In this document: positions 27,901 to 34,904 of the stretch, one piece after another | Layout: each line of letters opens with the position of its first letter | How positions within the stretch are numbered: the stretch's first letter is position 1 | Source: Diplonema papillatum | Taxonomy: Eukaryota; Euglenozoa; Diplonemea; Diplonemida; Diplonemidae | NCBI GenBank assembly: GCA_030068145.1 | Contig: JAPJBO010000762.1 | Location: 46,555-110,554 of the forward strand | Length of the DNA stretch: 64,000 nucleotides | Direction of reading: 5' to 3' | The notes under the pieces: model-generated | Seen by the model: only the letters and a program-made list of their open reading frames with translations | Database searches by the model: none | What the model was told of the DNA's origin: nothing | Position numbers and translations under genes: made by a program

Positions 27901-30545
27901 CCGCACTCGATTGCATGCTCGATCCGCAAGGCTACTTCGAACATGACGTCGTCCGCCCCTCTCAGAGGCACCGCCCCGCGTACTCCATCGGGTATCCATT
28001 GGCAGACCCACTCGCCCAGCATCCGAAGCCGCGTCGCCGCCCAGAGTCGGTAGACAGCACTTGTCACCGAGATTGGGCGCAAGTTCATCGGTCCCGTCTC
28101 TCCCTCATTCTTTGGTATGAGAGTTATCAACGCCGTCAGAAGTGTCCGAGGCCAACGGCCAGTCTCTTCGACTACCCTAAACAATTGCGCGAACCGCTCA
28201 ATCGCTTCATCTGGCAGCGCCGCCAATTCGTGGACTCGCCAGCCTTCTGCCCCCGGTGCCGTTTCCTTGCCCAGCTTGGTAAGAGTTTTCAAGAGATCTC
28301 CCTTCGTTATCGGCGCAAGTGCAACCGGTTCTGTCCGTTTGATAGATGCCTCAAACTGCTCCTTGAAGTCATCCCATCGCGGCGCCGAGTTCCGGAAGTG
28401 TCTCTGAAAAACTCCCCCCCACGCGTTTGGCCCACGTAGGATCCTGTCCATCTCTTCCGGGTTCCATGTAACATTCCCATCCTCGTCTTTGATGAAATTC
28501 ACCTGTTTCCTGTCTTCCTGCTTCAGCCATGAGAAAATCCGCCCGGGTCTCGTCTTAACCGCTAGCTGCATGCGGTCTCGCCATTCTCGTACGCGCGCGT
28601 CTCTCACCTTCTCGGCGAGTTTACCCTGACATCCTATCAGGCCTTCCATCATGTGCATGAGGTCCGCCCCTACAGGTGGGCTTGGTCTCCCCCATACTTC
28701 CTTGTACGGCCCTTCAGCCATAAGGCGTGTTCCTATCCTTTTTGCTTTCTCCCATCGTCGCTTTCTCATCCGATCGGTTTGCATGCTGGCCGGTCCGTTC
28801 TCCCCGTCGGCGGCAATGGCCTGCAGTTGCCTCAGGAGACGTGAGGTTGAGCGTTCTTCTACGCTGGCCGCCACTCCGGTTCGTCTCCCCTGCGGTGCTG
28901 CGGTTGGTCGACTTTGGATCTTCGTTTCTCTCGTCCGGCCTGTAAACTTCTTCTCCAACTTCTCGGACCTTCTCGCCAGATACTCCTCCGCAGGTCCCGA
29001 CGCCAGTCTCCACGTCTCCTCCACCGCCTTCCTGGCCAAGGCCCGCGCAAGCTTATCTCTCGTCTTTGCCAGCGTCTCCTCGGCGAGCGATCTCTCATCT
29101 TCCTCGCTCAGGTTTGGCATTCTTCTAGGAAAAGCCGCCGGCCCCACCATTGTTCTTTGCCGGTCCTGGAACCTTTCCAGATTCATTCGGACGACAATCG
29201 CGTGGTGCGTTGGTATCGGCTTGACCTCCACGACCTCTACGCTTTCGACTGCTTGCATGGCAGCCTCGTTGGCTAAAACGAGGTCTATCCGCGTTCCTCC
29301 CTCTGCCTGCCAGCATGTTTTTGCTGGCGACGTCCCGTTTCGCATGGCGACATGGTGAGCCACGTCGGTCCACTGCCCAATCGAAGTCGCGGCTCGCAGG
29401 GTCCGCGATGTTTCCACTGTCGTGTTGAAGTCGCCTAGGATAAGGGTGGGGACGCTGCCGAGAGCAGAAGCGGCTTCGAACACCCTCTCGAACAAGCTCT
29501 CTCTCGACTCCTGTTTGCCGGCATGCCCGTATACTGTCATCATGTGTAGCATGTTCCTTCCTCCTCCAATTGGTGTGGCCACGTGGTGCCATCTTCCTGT
29601 ATCCCACAACGTCCTTTCCAGCTCATGGTCTTTTCCAGGAATCCAAACCTTTCCTTCCCCCGCTCGGATATAAAACCCCACCCCGCCAGGTGCGGTCTGC
29701 GTCCCGCCTCTCGCCGCTTTGGTCGTCGGTTGTGGCTTCGCCGTGCACAGCCGTCCCCCCAATTCCTTTCGGACAAGTTGCTCATACACTTTTGCCGACG
29801 GTGCATCCAGCCGAAGTTCTTGCATCGCTATGAAGTCCGCGTCAAGCGTGGCGACGTCGAGGTAGTGCTTCCGGTAGGAAGTCACGTTTACCGTCGCGAC
29901 TGATATCCCCCTCGGCCGGGTCGTCGTTCGCCTTGATCTTTGTGAGGGCAGCGTCTGCGGCGGCTGCCGTGGCTGCGAGGTCGACGATCTTTGTGAGGGC
30001 AGCGTCTGCGGCGGCTGCCGTGGCTGCGAGGTCGACTTCTCGTGGCACGGGTGCGGTTGTCGGTTTGGGGGCGGTGTTCTTCGCTGGGCGATTAACAGCC
30101 TCGCGAGGGGCACGGTATTGGTGTCTGCTTGTTCCAGCAACTGCAGGCTTTGTAAGGGGAGCTGGAGTCGGTCGTAGTGTAACGGTTGGTAGGTTATCAC
30201 TAGCGTCCGGTCCGCCCCATCTGACCTCCACCGCTTTATCACTCCACGATGGGCGGCATTCACCACCCAGATGTTGCACTTTAGCACCTGTGCTGCTGCA
30301 TTCAAAGTCAGCTCGTCTCCGTATGTTCGGTCAGTTTCCATTCTCTGCAGGTACTGCCCCATCTCTTCTCCTCCCAAGTAGTCATAGTACCTTGCGGTAT
30401 TCGCTTCGATGTCTCGGACCACTCGCTCCCTCAATGCGCCTGCGTCGATTCCGCCGTAGCTGTCCGCAATTGCCGTGAATTGGCAATTCCCGTCTCCCGG
30501 AACTTGGATGTACCTTGCGCACATACCGCGCGCCGTTCGTTCCAT
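24987..30545 (-). CDS. LINE ORF2: OTU protease-AP endonuclease-RT-zinc finger-RNase H
   Basis: 1852 residues from ATG at 30545. Residues about 10-130 form an OTU cysteine protease (PGDGNCQF with Asp and Cys; LHYD with the catalytic His). A linker holds a 17-residue tandem duplication. An APE-type endonuclease spans about 210-455 (TVNVTS, LGDFNTT, RIDLVLAN, HHAIVVRM). RT spans about 755-1010 (LIPKNEG, VDYEKCFDRLP, NGILQGCPLS, and catalytic AFLDD near 986). A CKYC...HHMWWDC zinc motif lies near 1323. RNase H spans about 1520-1655 (FFDGGSRNNG, AEYTAL, GDSGLVVDQM, ADALSN), followed by a basic tail. It nicks the target and copies the RNA there. OTU-bearing LINEs are known in algae (Dualen/RandI-type, from memory); I do not see a second, restriction-like endonuclease with certainty. 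No breaks. Confidence 0.93.
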   Translation of the reverse strand: MERTARGMCARYIQVPGDGNCQFTAIADSYGGIDAGALRERVVRDIEANTARYYDYLGGEEMGQYLQRMETDRTYGDELTLNAAAQVLKCNIWVVNAAHRGVIKRWRSDGADRTLVITYQPLHYDRLQLPLQSLQLLEQADTNTVPLARLLIAQRRTPPPNRQPHPCHEKSTSQPRQPPQTLPSQRSSTSQPRQPPQTLPSQRSRRTTTRPRGISVATVNVTSYRKHYLDVATLDADFIAMQELRLDAPSAKVYEQLVRKELGGRLCTAKPQPTTKAARGGTQTAPGGVGFYIRAGEGKVWIPGKDHELERTLWDTGRWHHVATPIGGGRNMLHMMTVYGHAGKQESRESLFERVFEAASALGSVPTLILGDFNTTVETSRTLRAATSIGQWTDVAHHVAMRNGTSPAKTCWQAEGGTRIDLVLANEAAMQAVESVEVVEVKPIPTHHAIVVRMNLERFQDRQRTMVGPAAFPRRMPNLSEEDERSLAEETLAKTRDKLARALARKAVEETWRLASGPAEEYLARRSEKLEKKFTGRTRETKIQSRPTAAPQGRRTGVAASVEERSTSRLLRQLQAIAADGENGPASMQTDRMRKRRWEKAKRIGTRLMAEGPYKEVWGRPSPPVGADLMHMMEGLIGCQGKLAEKVRDARVREWRDRMQLAVKTRPGRIFSWLKQEDRKQVNFIKDEDGNVTWNPEEMDRILRGPNAWGGVFQRHFRNSAPRWDDFKEQFEASIKRTEPVALAPITKGDLLKTLTKLGKETAPGAEGWRVHELAALPDEAIERFAQLFRVVEETGRWPRTLLTALITLIPKNEGETGPMNLRPISVTSAVYRLWAATRLRMLGEWVCQWIPDGVRGAVPLRGADDVMFEVALRIEHAIECGRPLYGLSVDYEKCFDRLPHDIMFRLVEYMGIDKGVLRALRGVYSAIRRHFKTAGGIGEAFNAANGILQGCPLSVLLLNALVAVWIRAVEVLGSEEEVVRALAFLDDTQAMTSDKKQFKAATQTTTRFANAADLGVGAAKSYWYTTCESRERAVKVQGKTIERQQAFDVLGTMLSVSQGSPKPSKRIKGRHEKAQAIARRARHLPVPMEERERYVAAAATTKALYGTAVWQPPKKYVQALMRATMAGIWSGSPRRNGAIVLNVLCRGHRLDPASVVLHRRLLTLGQQLGRRPRLRRLAEEVRAIRREREERGEINAKKKGPVALFQEAVEEVGWTWTELGRLRDPAQPEEWNLFCDTDAEDRGAKRRAAVARDEFQHAVREAVRTSRYAKIVRGQFEGIIHGIDGPATRRLLTEGGLTGYQQGLVRAVITNAVLTGKRLGHDVCKYCDAGVPEDEHHMWWDCTRWTAIRNEYPHLVASLPNMPKCLALCGVVPKQAQHDQAADMAGSIQLMCARILLDRQKVEGLVEKDCRRKEFSVDTYPWGWCPKPPTAVYPIDVQGARPSTTAWPDSQEMLVAMAKWSSSKRWAEQGGDASATFFELAIDFELFSGLTLTPLKTRRREKRNTEEREKQWLARDELPEPLTAVFFDGGSRNNGTRGAVSGAGAVYYLAGKKQWEICAPIEERATNNVAEYTALIKALHRLQDQPGLSGELVVRGDSGLVVDQMTGNARCSEALRPYKTRAQAEVAELRQKGIDIRLEHVPREQNIDADALSNRAMDEVQRRATAEYRDSATAKSYAMKSAMRRLTSIVQTPIHPALEMQVNVLTSLGGGNMAGLNKRPQMASQQAFEAVMRAYEAAAREQTAKKAGDKVRAIPQAGLRKAATLNGSFRPQTHYPSGWERKQARWKHEVKQERRTAQTERKTCTKGRPGRWDRAKSKKESKSEATTPTRKRNPKAAKRTSQGRGEPAAVK

Positions 30546-30617
30546 CCACTCATAGTCGGTGTCGTCGTCATCTGCCGTCCCTGTTACGTCCCCTCCTCCG
30601 ACCAGGTTGGCCTCGCT

Positions 30618-32405
30618 TCATTTCGCGGTCGACGATACAAAACCGGCCAGCGTCGACTGCCTGTCCGATTTCTTTGTCATGGATGCAGCGGAGTTCTGCA
30701 TCTTCGCCGGTGGCTTTGCCTCGTTTCGTTCCTGAGACGCCGATTCGGTGCCGGACCTCGCCCTTTTCTTCGCCCCCGTCTTCTGGCCCCCCGGCTTGGT
30801 GCCTTTCGTCTTCTTGGTCTTCCCTTCCTCGCGGTCCGCACTCGGCTGTCGCCGCGGTGACGGCGACTTCTGTGCTCCGGCCTGCTTTGTCTGCACTTCC
30901 GCCAGTCGCTTGGTGAGGTCCTCGATCTGGCGAAGAGCTTCTTTCAGCTGTGCGCGCAGCTCCTCCATCTCTGTTGCTTCTGGTGTGCCGGCTGGATTAG
31001 GGCCTGCTGGCCCAGTGGCCGATTCAATGTTGAAGTCCTTCCCGCCTTTACCGCCCTTCATAGGACTGCCTTTCTTTCCGCCACTCAAACCCTTCGCTGC
31101 ACTCCCTCCCTCGGGCAGTTGCTTCCCAGCCTCGCGCCATCGTTCGATTCCCTTTCTCTTTCCGTAGCAGCTCAAAAACTCCGCCCAGGTGTATCTTTCC
31201 TGCTCCCGTACTGAGCCGACCTCTGCAGGGTCTCGTCTCTTCTCCGGTGCCGCTGCTTGCACCCACCTCTGTTCGGTCTCGGAGATCGGCCGGGCTGAGG
31301 AAACCTCGATGCGTGTTCCCCCTCCGGTAACACCGAAGACCCATGAGGGCGGTTCCGTTCCCCTCACCACTGCGAGCACCCTTCCTCTCTTCGGAATGAC
31401 TTTGATTGCAGTCACCCCCTCCCACCCTGCCGTTCTCAGAAAGGCTTCAGCCTGGGCTGCCGTGGTCCGTTTTGCAAATCCGTAGACGTCCCACGGCATC
31501 CCGTTCCTTTTTGGCACGGCCTTCTCTCCCACCGCGGTCCGGACGCGTTCTTCGGCCTCCGGTGCCACCCGAAGCCCGAGCCCGCGCCTGTTGGCCGCCA
31601 GCCTCCGTGCCTGCAGGCGCCTTGCTAACTCCCTTGCCTCAGGGAGGGTCGTGTTGGCAGCCAGCCAGACGATCGGCCCTGCGTCCTTCTTATCGCGCAC
31701 GAAAACGCCGCGATGACCCGATGCAGCCTCGAGCGTCTTCGCCTGCTCGCCGGTAACACGCAAAAGTGCGCCGATAGATCGCGCCGGGTCCTCGGCTCTA
31801 CCGCGTGTCTCAACACCGGTGATCCCGATGGCTCGGCCGTCAACGCCCGCCTCCCCTGCGAATCGCTGAAGGTAAGCTCGCAGGTTGCTAGTCGCCTCTT
31901 CCCACTCTCCCGGCGTTGTGTACTGCCGGGGAACATGCACAGACAGTCGATGGGTGTCATCCCACTCACGCGCGTCTGGCATTGGCGCTTCCCTCATCGT
32001 CAATTTCGAACTGACTGGCTTTTCTCCCAGCTGGAAGAGGGTCCCCGTCGTCGTCTCAACCCGGGTTCCTCGTCTGATTACGACCGGGCTTGTGTGCCCC
32101 TTCAGGCCTGCCAGCTCTGGCACCGCGCCTAGCACCACCATCGCGCATGCTCCTTTTCGCACGCCTCCACCGTAGGCTTTCTTCGTCTCCGCACGACTCG
32201 CAATGGCAACGCCTGCGATACAACCTTGCAGCGCCTGCACGTCGACGACCGGCACGTCCCAGTCCTCACTTCGCAGCTCGGCATGCTGCTTGCTCTTCTT
32301 CGCTGGCACCCACTGCCATGGGGCCTCTGCCTTTGTCTGCGTCGGCCGCATTGTCTCATCAGAGTCAACGCGTTGCCCAGGACCACCGCTCGGAGGTGCA
32401 GACAT
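30618..32405 (-). CDS. LINE ORF1 (RNA-binding/gag-like) with C-terminal PIP-box-like motif
   Basis: 595 residues from ATG at 32405, 40 nt from the element's 5' end. Residues about 230-400 have alternating strand/helix segments with basic patches (WDVYGFAKR..., VIPKRGRVLAVVRG) that could be RRM-like, as in many LINE ORF1 proteins. A coiled coil follows near 485-520 (EELRAQLKEALRQIEDLTKR), then a very basic tail. The last 15 residues contain RQSTLAGFV, fitting the PCNA-interaction pattern Q-x-x-L-x-x-F. The likely role is binding LINE RNA and forming the RNP. ORF2 starts 72 nt after its stop. Confidence 0.8.
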   Translation of the reverse strand: MSAPPSGGPGQRVDSDETMRPTQTKAEAPWQWVPAKKSKQHAELRSEDWDVPVVDVQALQGCIAGVAIASRAETKKAYGGGVRKGACAMVVLGAVPELAGLKGHTSPVVIRRGTRVETTTGTLFQLGEKPVSSKLTMREAPMPDAREWDDTHRLSVHVPRQYTTPGEWEEATSNLRAYLQRFAGEAGVDGRAIGITGVETRGRAEDPARSIGALLRVTGEQAKTLEAASGHRGVFVRDKKDAGPIVWLAANTTLPEARELARRLQARRLAANRRGLGLRVAPEAEERVRTAVGEKAVPKRNGMPWDVYGFAKRTTAAQAEAFLRTAGWEGVTAIKVIPKRGRVLAVVRGTEPPSWVFGVTGGGTRIEVSSARPISETEQRWVQAAAPEKRRDPAEVGSVREQERYTWAEFLSCYGKRKGIERWREAGKQLPEGGSAAKGLSGGKKGSPMKGGKGGKDFNIESATGPAGPNPAGTPEATEMEELRAQLKEALRQIEDLTKRLAEVQTKQAGAQKSPSPRRQPSADREEGKTKKTKGTKPGGQKTGAKKRARSGTESASQERNEAKPPAKMQNSAASMTKKSDRQSTLAGFVSSTAK

Positions 32406-32445
32406 GTTGATAATCGTTTGTGTGATTTTCTTGTTTCCCAGTCCC

Positions 32446-32500
32446 CGTCTTGTTGCGTTAGTGGGGAGTCATTTGCATGCAAATGAGTACCACACTATGA
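32446..32500 (-). repeat. R repeat copy a: 19-bp target duplication plus hairpin at LINE 5' side
   Basis: The target duplication at 32446-32464 is followed by the 33-nt hairpin 32461-32493: basal GTGG/CCAC and an 8-bp arm TCATTTGC/GCAAATGA (perfect palindrome ATTTGCATGCAAAT). R ends at CCACACTAT as in the other copies. Confidence 0.85.
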
Positions 32501-32779
32501 CGTTTTTTTCACATCGTTTCACACTGGTTCAGGTCTTTTCGCAAGCCTTCTCAGTCTTACACAGACGTTCATACCGGGTTGTGTGACAGTTTTCTACGAT
32601 GTGCTGCATGGATTTGCTCCAAAATCGTCCCCTTTAACACATGTGACCGCCAAGGTGTAGGCACTTGATTGACCGATAAATGGCCGAAAAAAACGAAAAG
32701 GGGAAACGGTCGGTGCCCCTCGAGCTCGGGAACTTGTCACTCCCGCTTCCCTTTTCGGTCTTCCGGTTTAGCACTCACC

Positions 32780-33165
32780 ACCAGCACCTGTCCAAGCACC
32801 TGCAGCCGTGTGCGTGTTCTCCATTCGGACCGCGTTGTTCGGGCGGACGTCCTTGAATTCGCCAAACGCAACCCTGATTTCTTCACCAACGAAGTCCTCC
32901 CCCACCGCACCTGGACCCAATGGAAGAGGGGTTTGACTTTGGTCGGAACTTCCGAAGGGTGGGGTGACCTCACGTCATTCCAGGTCGCTAACGTAGTCTA
33001 CCAGCGGCCGATAGCTCTCTTCATCCTCACCCGGACCGGCAGCCCTACGTACGTTGCGGATCGGAAGTGATCAACAAGACGAATCGGCAATTATGCCCGC
33101 TCACTACGGCGAGACGCATTACGACGACGTCCCTGGGGTTTTTCGAGCAAGCTGCGCGGAGCAGT
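32780..33165 (+). pseudogene. Broken OTU cysteine-protease fragment
   Basis: The frame to 33070 reads ADVLEFAKRNPDFFTNEVLP, then GWGDLTSFQVANVVYQRPIA, matching the middle of OTU domains (helix with R..N.eFF; WGD..l.a.A..y.R.I). After a frame change near 33060 another frame reads ETHYDDVPGVF, matching the catalytic-His block (HYDSV-like). The N-terminal catalytic Asp/Cys block is not clear. It is a relic of a separate OTU gene or element. It is not the LINE OTU (opposite strand, different sequence). Confidence 0.55.
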
Positions 33166-33768
33166 GGTGTCAGGGGCTCGGTAGCCCGGCTGATAGCCCA
33201 GCGCGAGACGAAGGTGACCTTCTTTTCGTTTCAAAATGAAGACTGGAGTCTTCGGAAATGAAGACGGGGCTTGGTCAAATCTCGCTCAGATGTTGGATGG
33301 TATCCTGTTACGTTTCGGGTGAAGCTACGGGCCTACTACGAGAAAGCCGTCAGCGACGTGGTTTTCCCTGGCACGGCATGTGCCGCAATTCTGAAGGTGG
33401 TGACCACTAAATAAATATGCCGAGGAAGCGCATAACAAGTGCCAAGCTACTCTACCACGAATCACGTTAGGCGACGTCAACAAATATGCGCTACGAAGCA
33501 AATGAGGTTTGCTGGCGGCATGTTAGGGGGGTATCAGGGGGTGTCGTGCGGTCGGACAAGGCGATGCCGGATGGTCGTCGATGCCAAGTGACGCCTGCGG
33601 TGCGGACAAGCAAGCTTGTTACCACAAAACAAGAACCCCAGTTCCTTCGCTCAGTTTCCCACTGTTTCACAGTTTCTCCAAAATTTTGTTCTCCTTCGCA
33701 CTTCTTCCCATTTCCCCAGTTTCGGGCTGGTGTTCACGTTGGTAGGAAGTCAATAGCCCCCAAGAAAC
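33166..33768. other. No gene recognised
   Basis: Short frames without motifs; leads into repeat R. Confidence 0.45.
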
Positions 33769-33916
33769 TGGAAAAGTATTCAAAAAACTTCCAAAATCTT
33801 CTCAGAATTTCCCAAGACTTCCCAGAATTTCGGTCCCTTCCACGCTTTTTCACGCTTTTTCGTCGTCTTGTTGCGTTAGTGGGGAGTCATTTGCAAGCAA
33901 ATGAGTACCACACTAT
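33769..33916 (-). repeat. R repeat copy b (empty LINE target site)
   Basis: Uninterrupted version of the LINE target. CACGCTTTTTCACGCTTTTT, CGTCGTCTTGTTGCG, TTAGTGG, then directly the hairpin 33879-33911 and CACTAT. The 19-bp target appears once (33864-33882). Confidence 0.88.
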
Positions 33917-33928
33917 GCCAGCTTTTCG

Positions 33929-34411
33929 CTACGTGACGCCAGAAGGGTCACTTTTTCCGCGCTTTCGGCGCGGCGCAACTCTAGTCGGCTGCAACTGTTG
34001 TTGGCAGTTGCTCACGATCTCATAATCCGAAAAGGAATCGGAGTCTTCGCTTTCTCGTTTGCGCCGATAGGCACGCCGCGATGCGGAGGACGCGAGTAGC
34101 CGGGAATAGCCGGCGGGAGGGCGCGATCGTTGTGTGACCCGTGGAGGGTCGGAACCAGAATCAGTAAAAGGGCCCGAGTCAGTGCCTGCCATCGAAGAGG
34201 GCCGGGCGGGGCCGAGTGGGCGCGGTGTGTTCGGGCCGGCGAGGCCAGTGCCGTCGTCGCCGAGATCGGCGCGTCGTCGTCGTGTTGCGCGCAGCGCGGC
34301 TGCGGGAGAGGCCGTGGGGGTGCATGGCGCGGGTCGCTTCCTGCCTGCTGGCGGGGGGGCGCGCTTCGGGGGCGACTTCGTCGTCCGCCTCCTCCGGCCA
34401 CGGCTGGTAGG
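33929..34411 (-). pseudogene. 3' part of a basic Arg/Ser-rich frame split by YR element 2
   Basis: On the minus strand a frame runs from the element boundary through ...SDPPRVTQRSRPPAGYSR and RRKRESEDSDSFSDYEIV to a stop at 33929. The opposite flank (39155-39523) is Gly/Arg-rich on the same strand. They may be the two halves of one interrupted gene. No family recognised. Confidence 0.35.
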
Positions 34412-34904
34412 AGTTTCTGCTCTTCGTATTGTCTGACGAGAACTGCCTAGAAGAGCTTCTGCTCTTCGTATTGTCTGACGAGAACTGCTTAGGAAAAAGG
34501 GAGAAGTAAGAACACGTCTTTGTAACTGATAGCACTAGCGCAAGGGAATGTTGAGTGACTGCCTTAACCCGGGGAAACGAGCTTGGGCGAGGTCACCGGG
34601 GGGTTAGGGAGGGTGGGAAAACTTGAATTTCTCTTTGAACCAACCACACCCTGAAGGCTGTGTTAAGTTCTCTAATCGACTTTTCGTGGTGCATCAACTC
34701 CCTCAGTGAAACTGTGAGAGTTTCTGCTCTTCGTATTGTCTGACGAGAACTGCCTAGAAGAGCTTCTGCTCTTCGTATTGTCTGACGAGAACTGCTTAGG
34801 AAAAAGGGAGAAGTAAGAACACGTCTTTGTAACTGATAGCACTAGCGCAAGGGAATGTTGAGTGACTGCCTTAACCCGGGGAAACGAGCTTGGGCGAGGT
34901 CACC
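34412..34904 (-). repeat. B2-A2-B1 terminal block of YR element 2
   Basis: Two 186-bp B copies, each with the internal 42-bp duplication, flank one A copy of about 102 bp. The A2/B1 junction reads ACTGTGAG/AGTTTCTG, presumably the joined ends of the circular intermediate. Confidence 0.92.

Larger units (their letters stand above)
24823..32445 (-). mobile_element. Full-length LINE (7.6 kb) with OTU protease, AP endonuclease, RT and RNase H
   Basis: Bounded by an exact 19-bp direct repeat (24804-24822 and 32446-32464). Sense is minus: a 40-nt 5' leader, ORF1, a 72-nt gap, ORF2, and a 164-nt 3' UTR ending GGACCATA without poly(A). Both genes are intact and the target duplication is perfect, so insertion is recent. 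Intact copies of the target repeat at 33.9 and 39.6 kb show the empty site. Confidence 0.92.
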
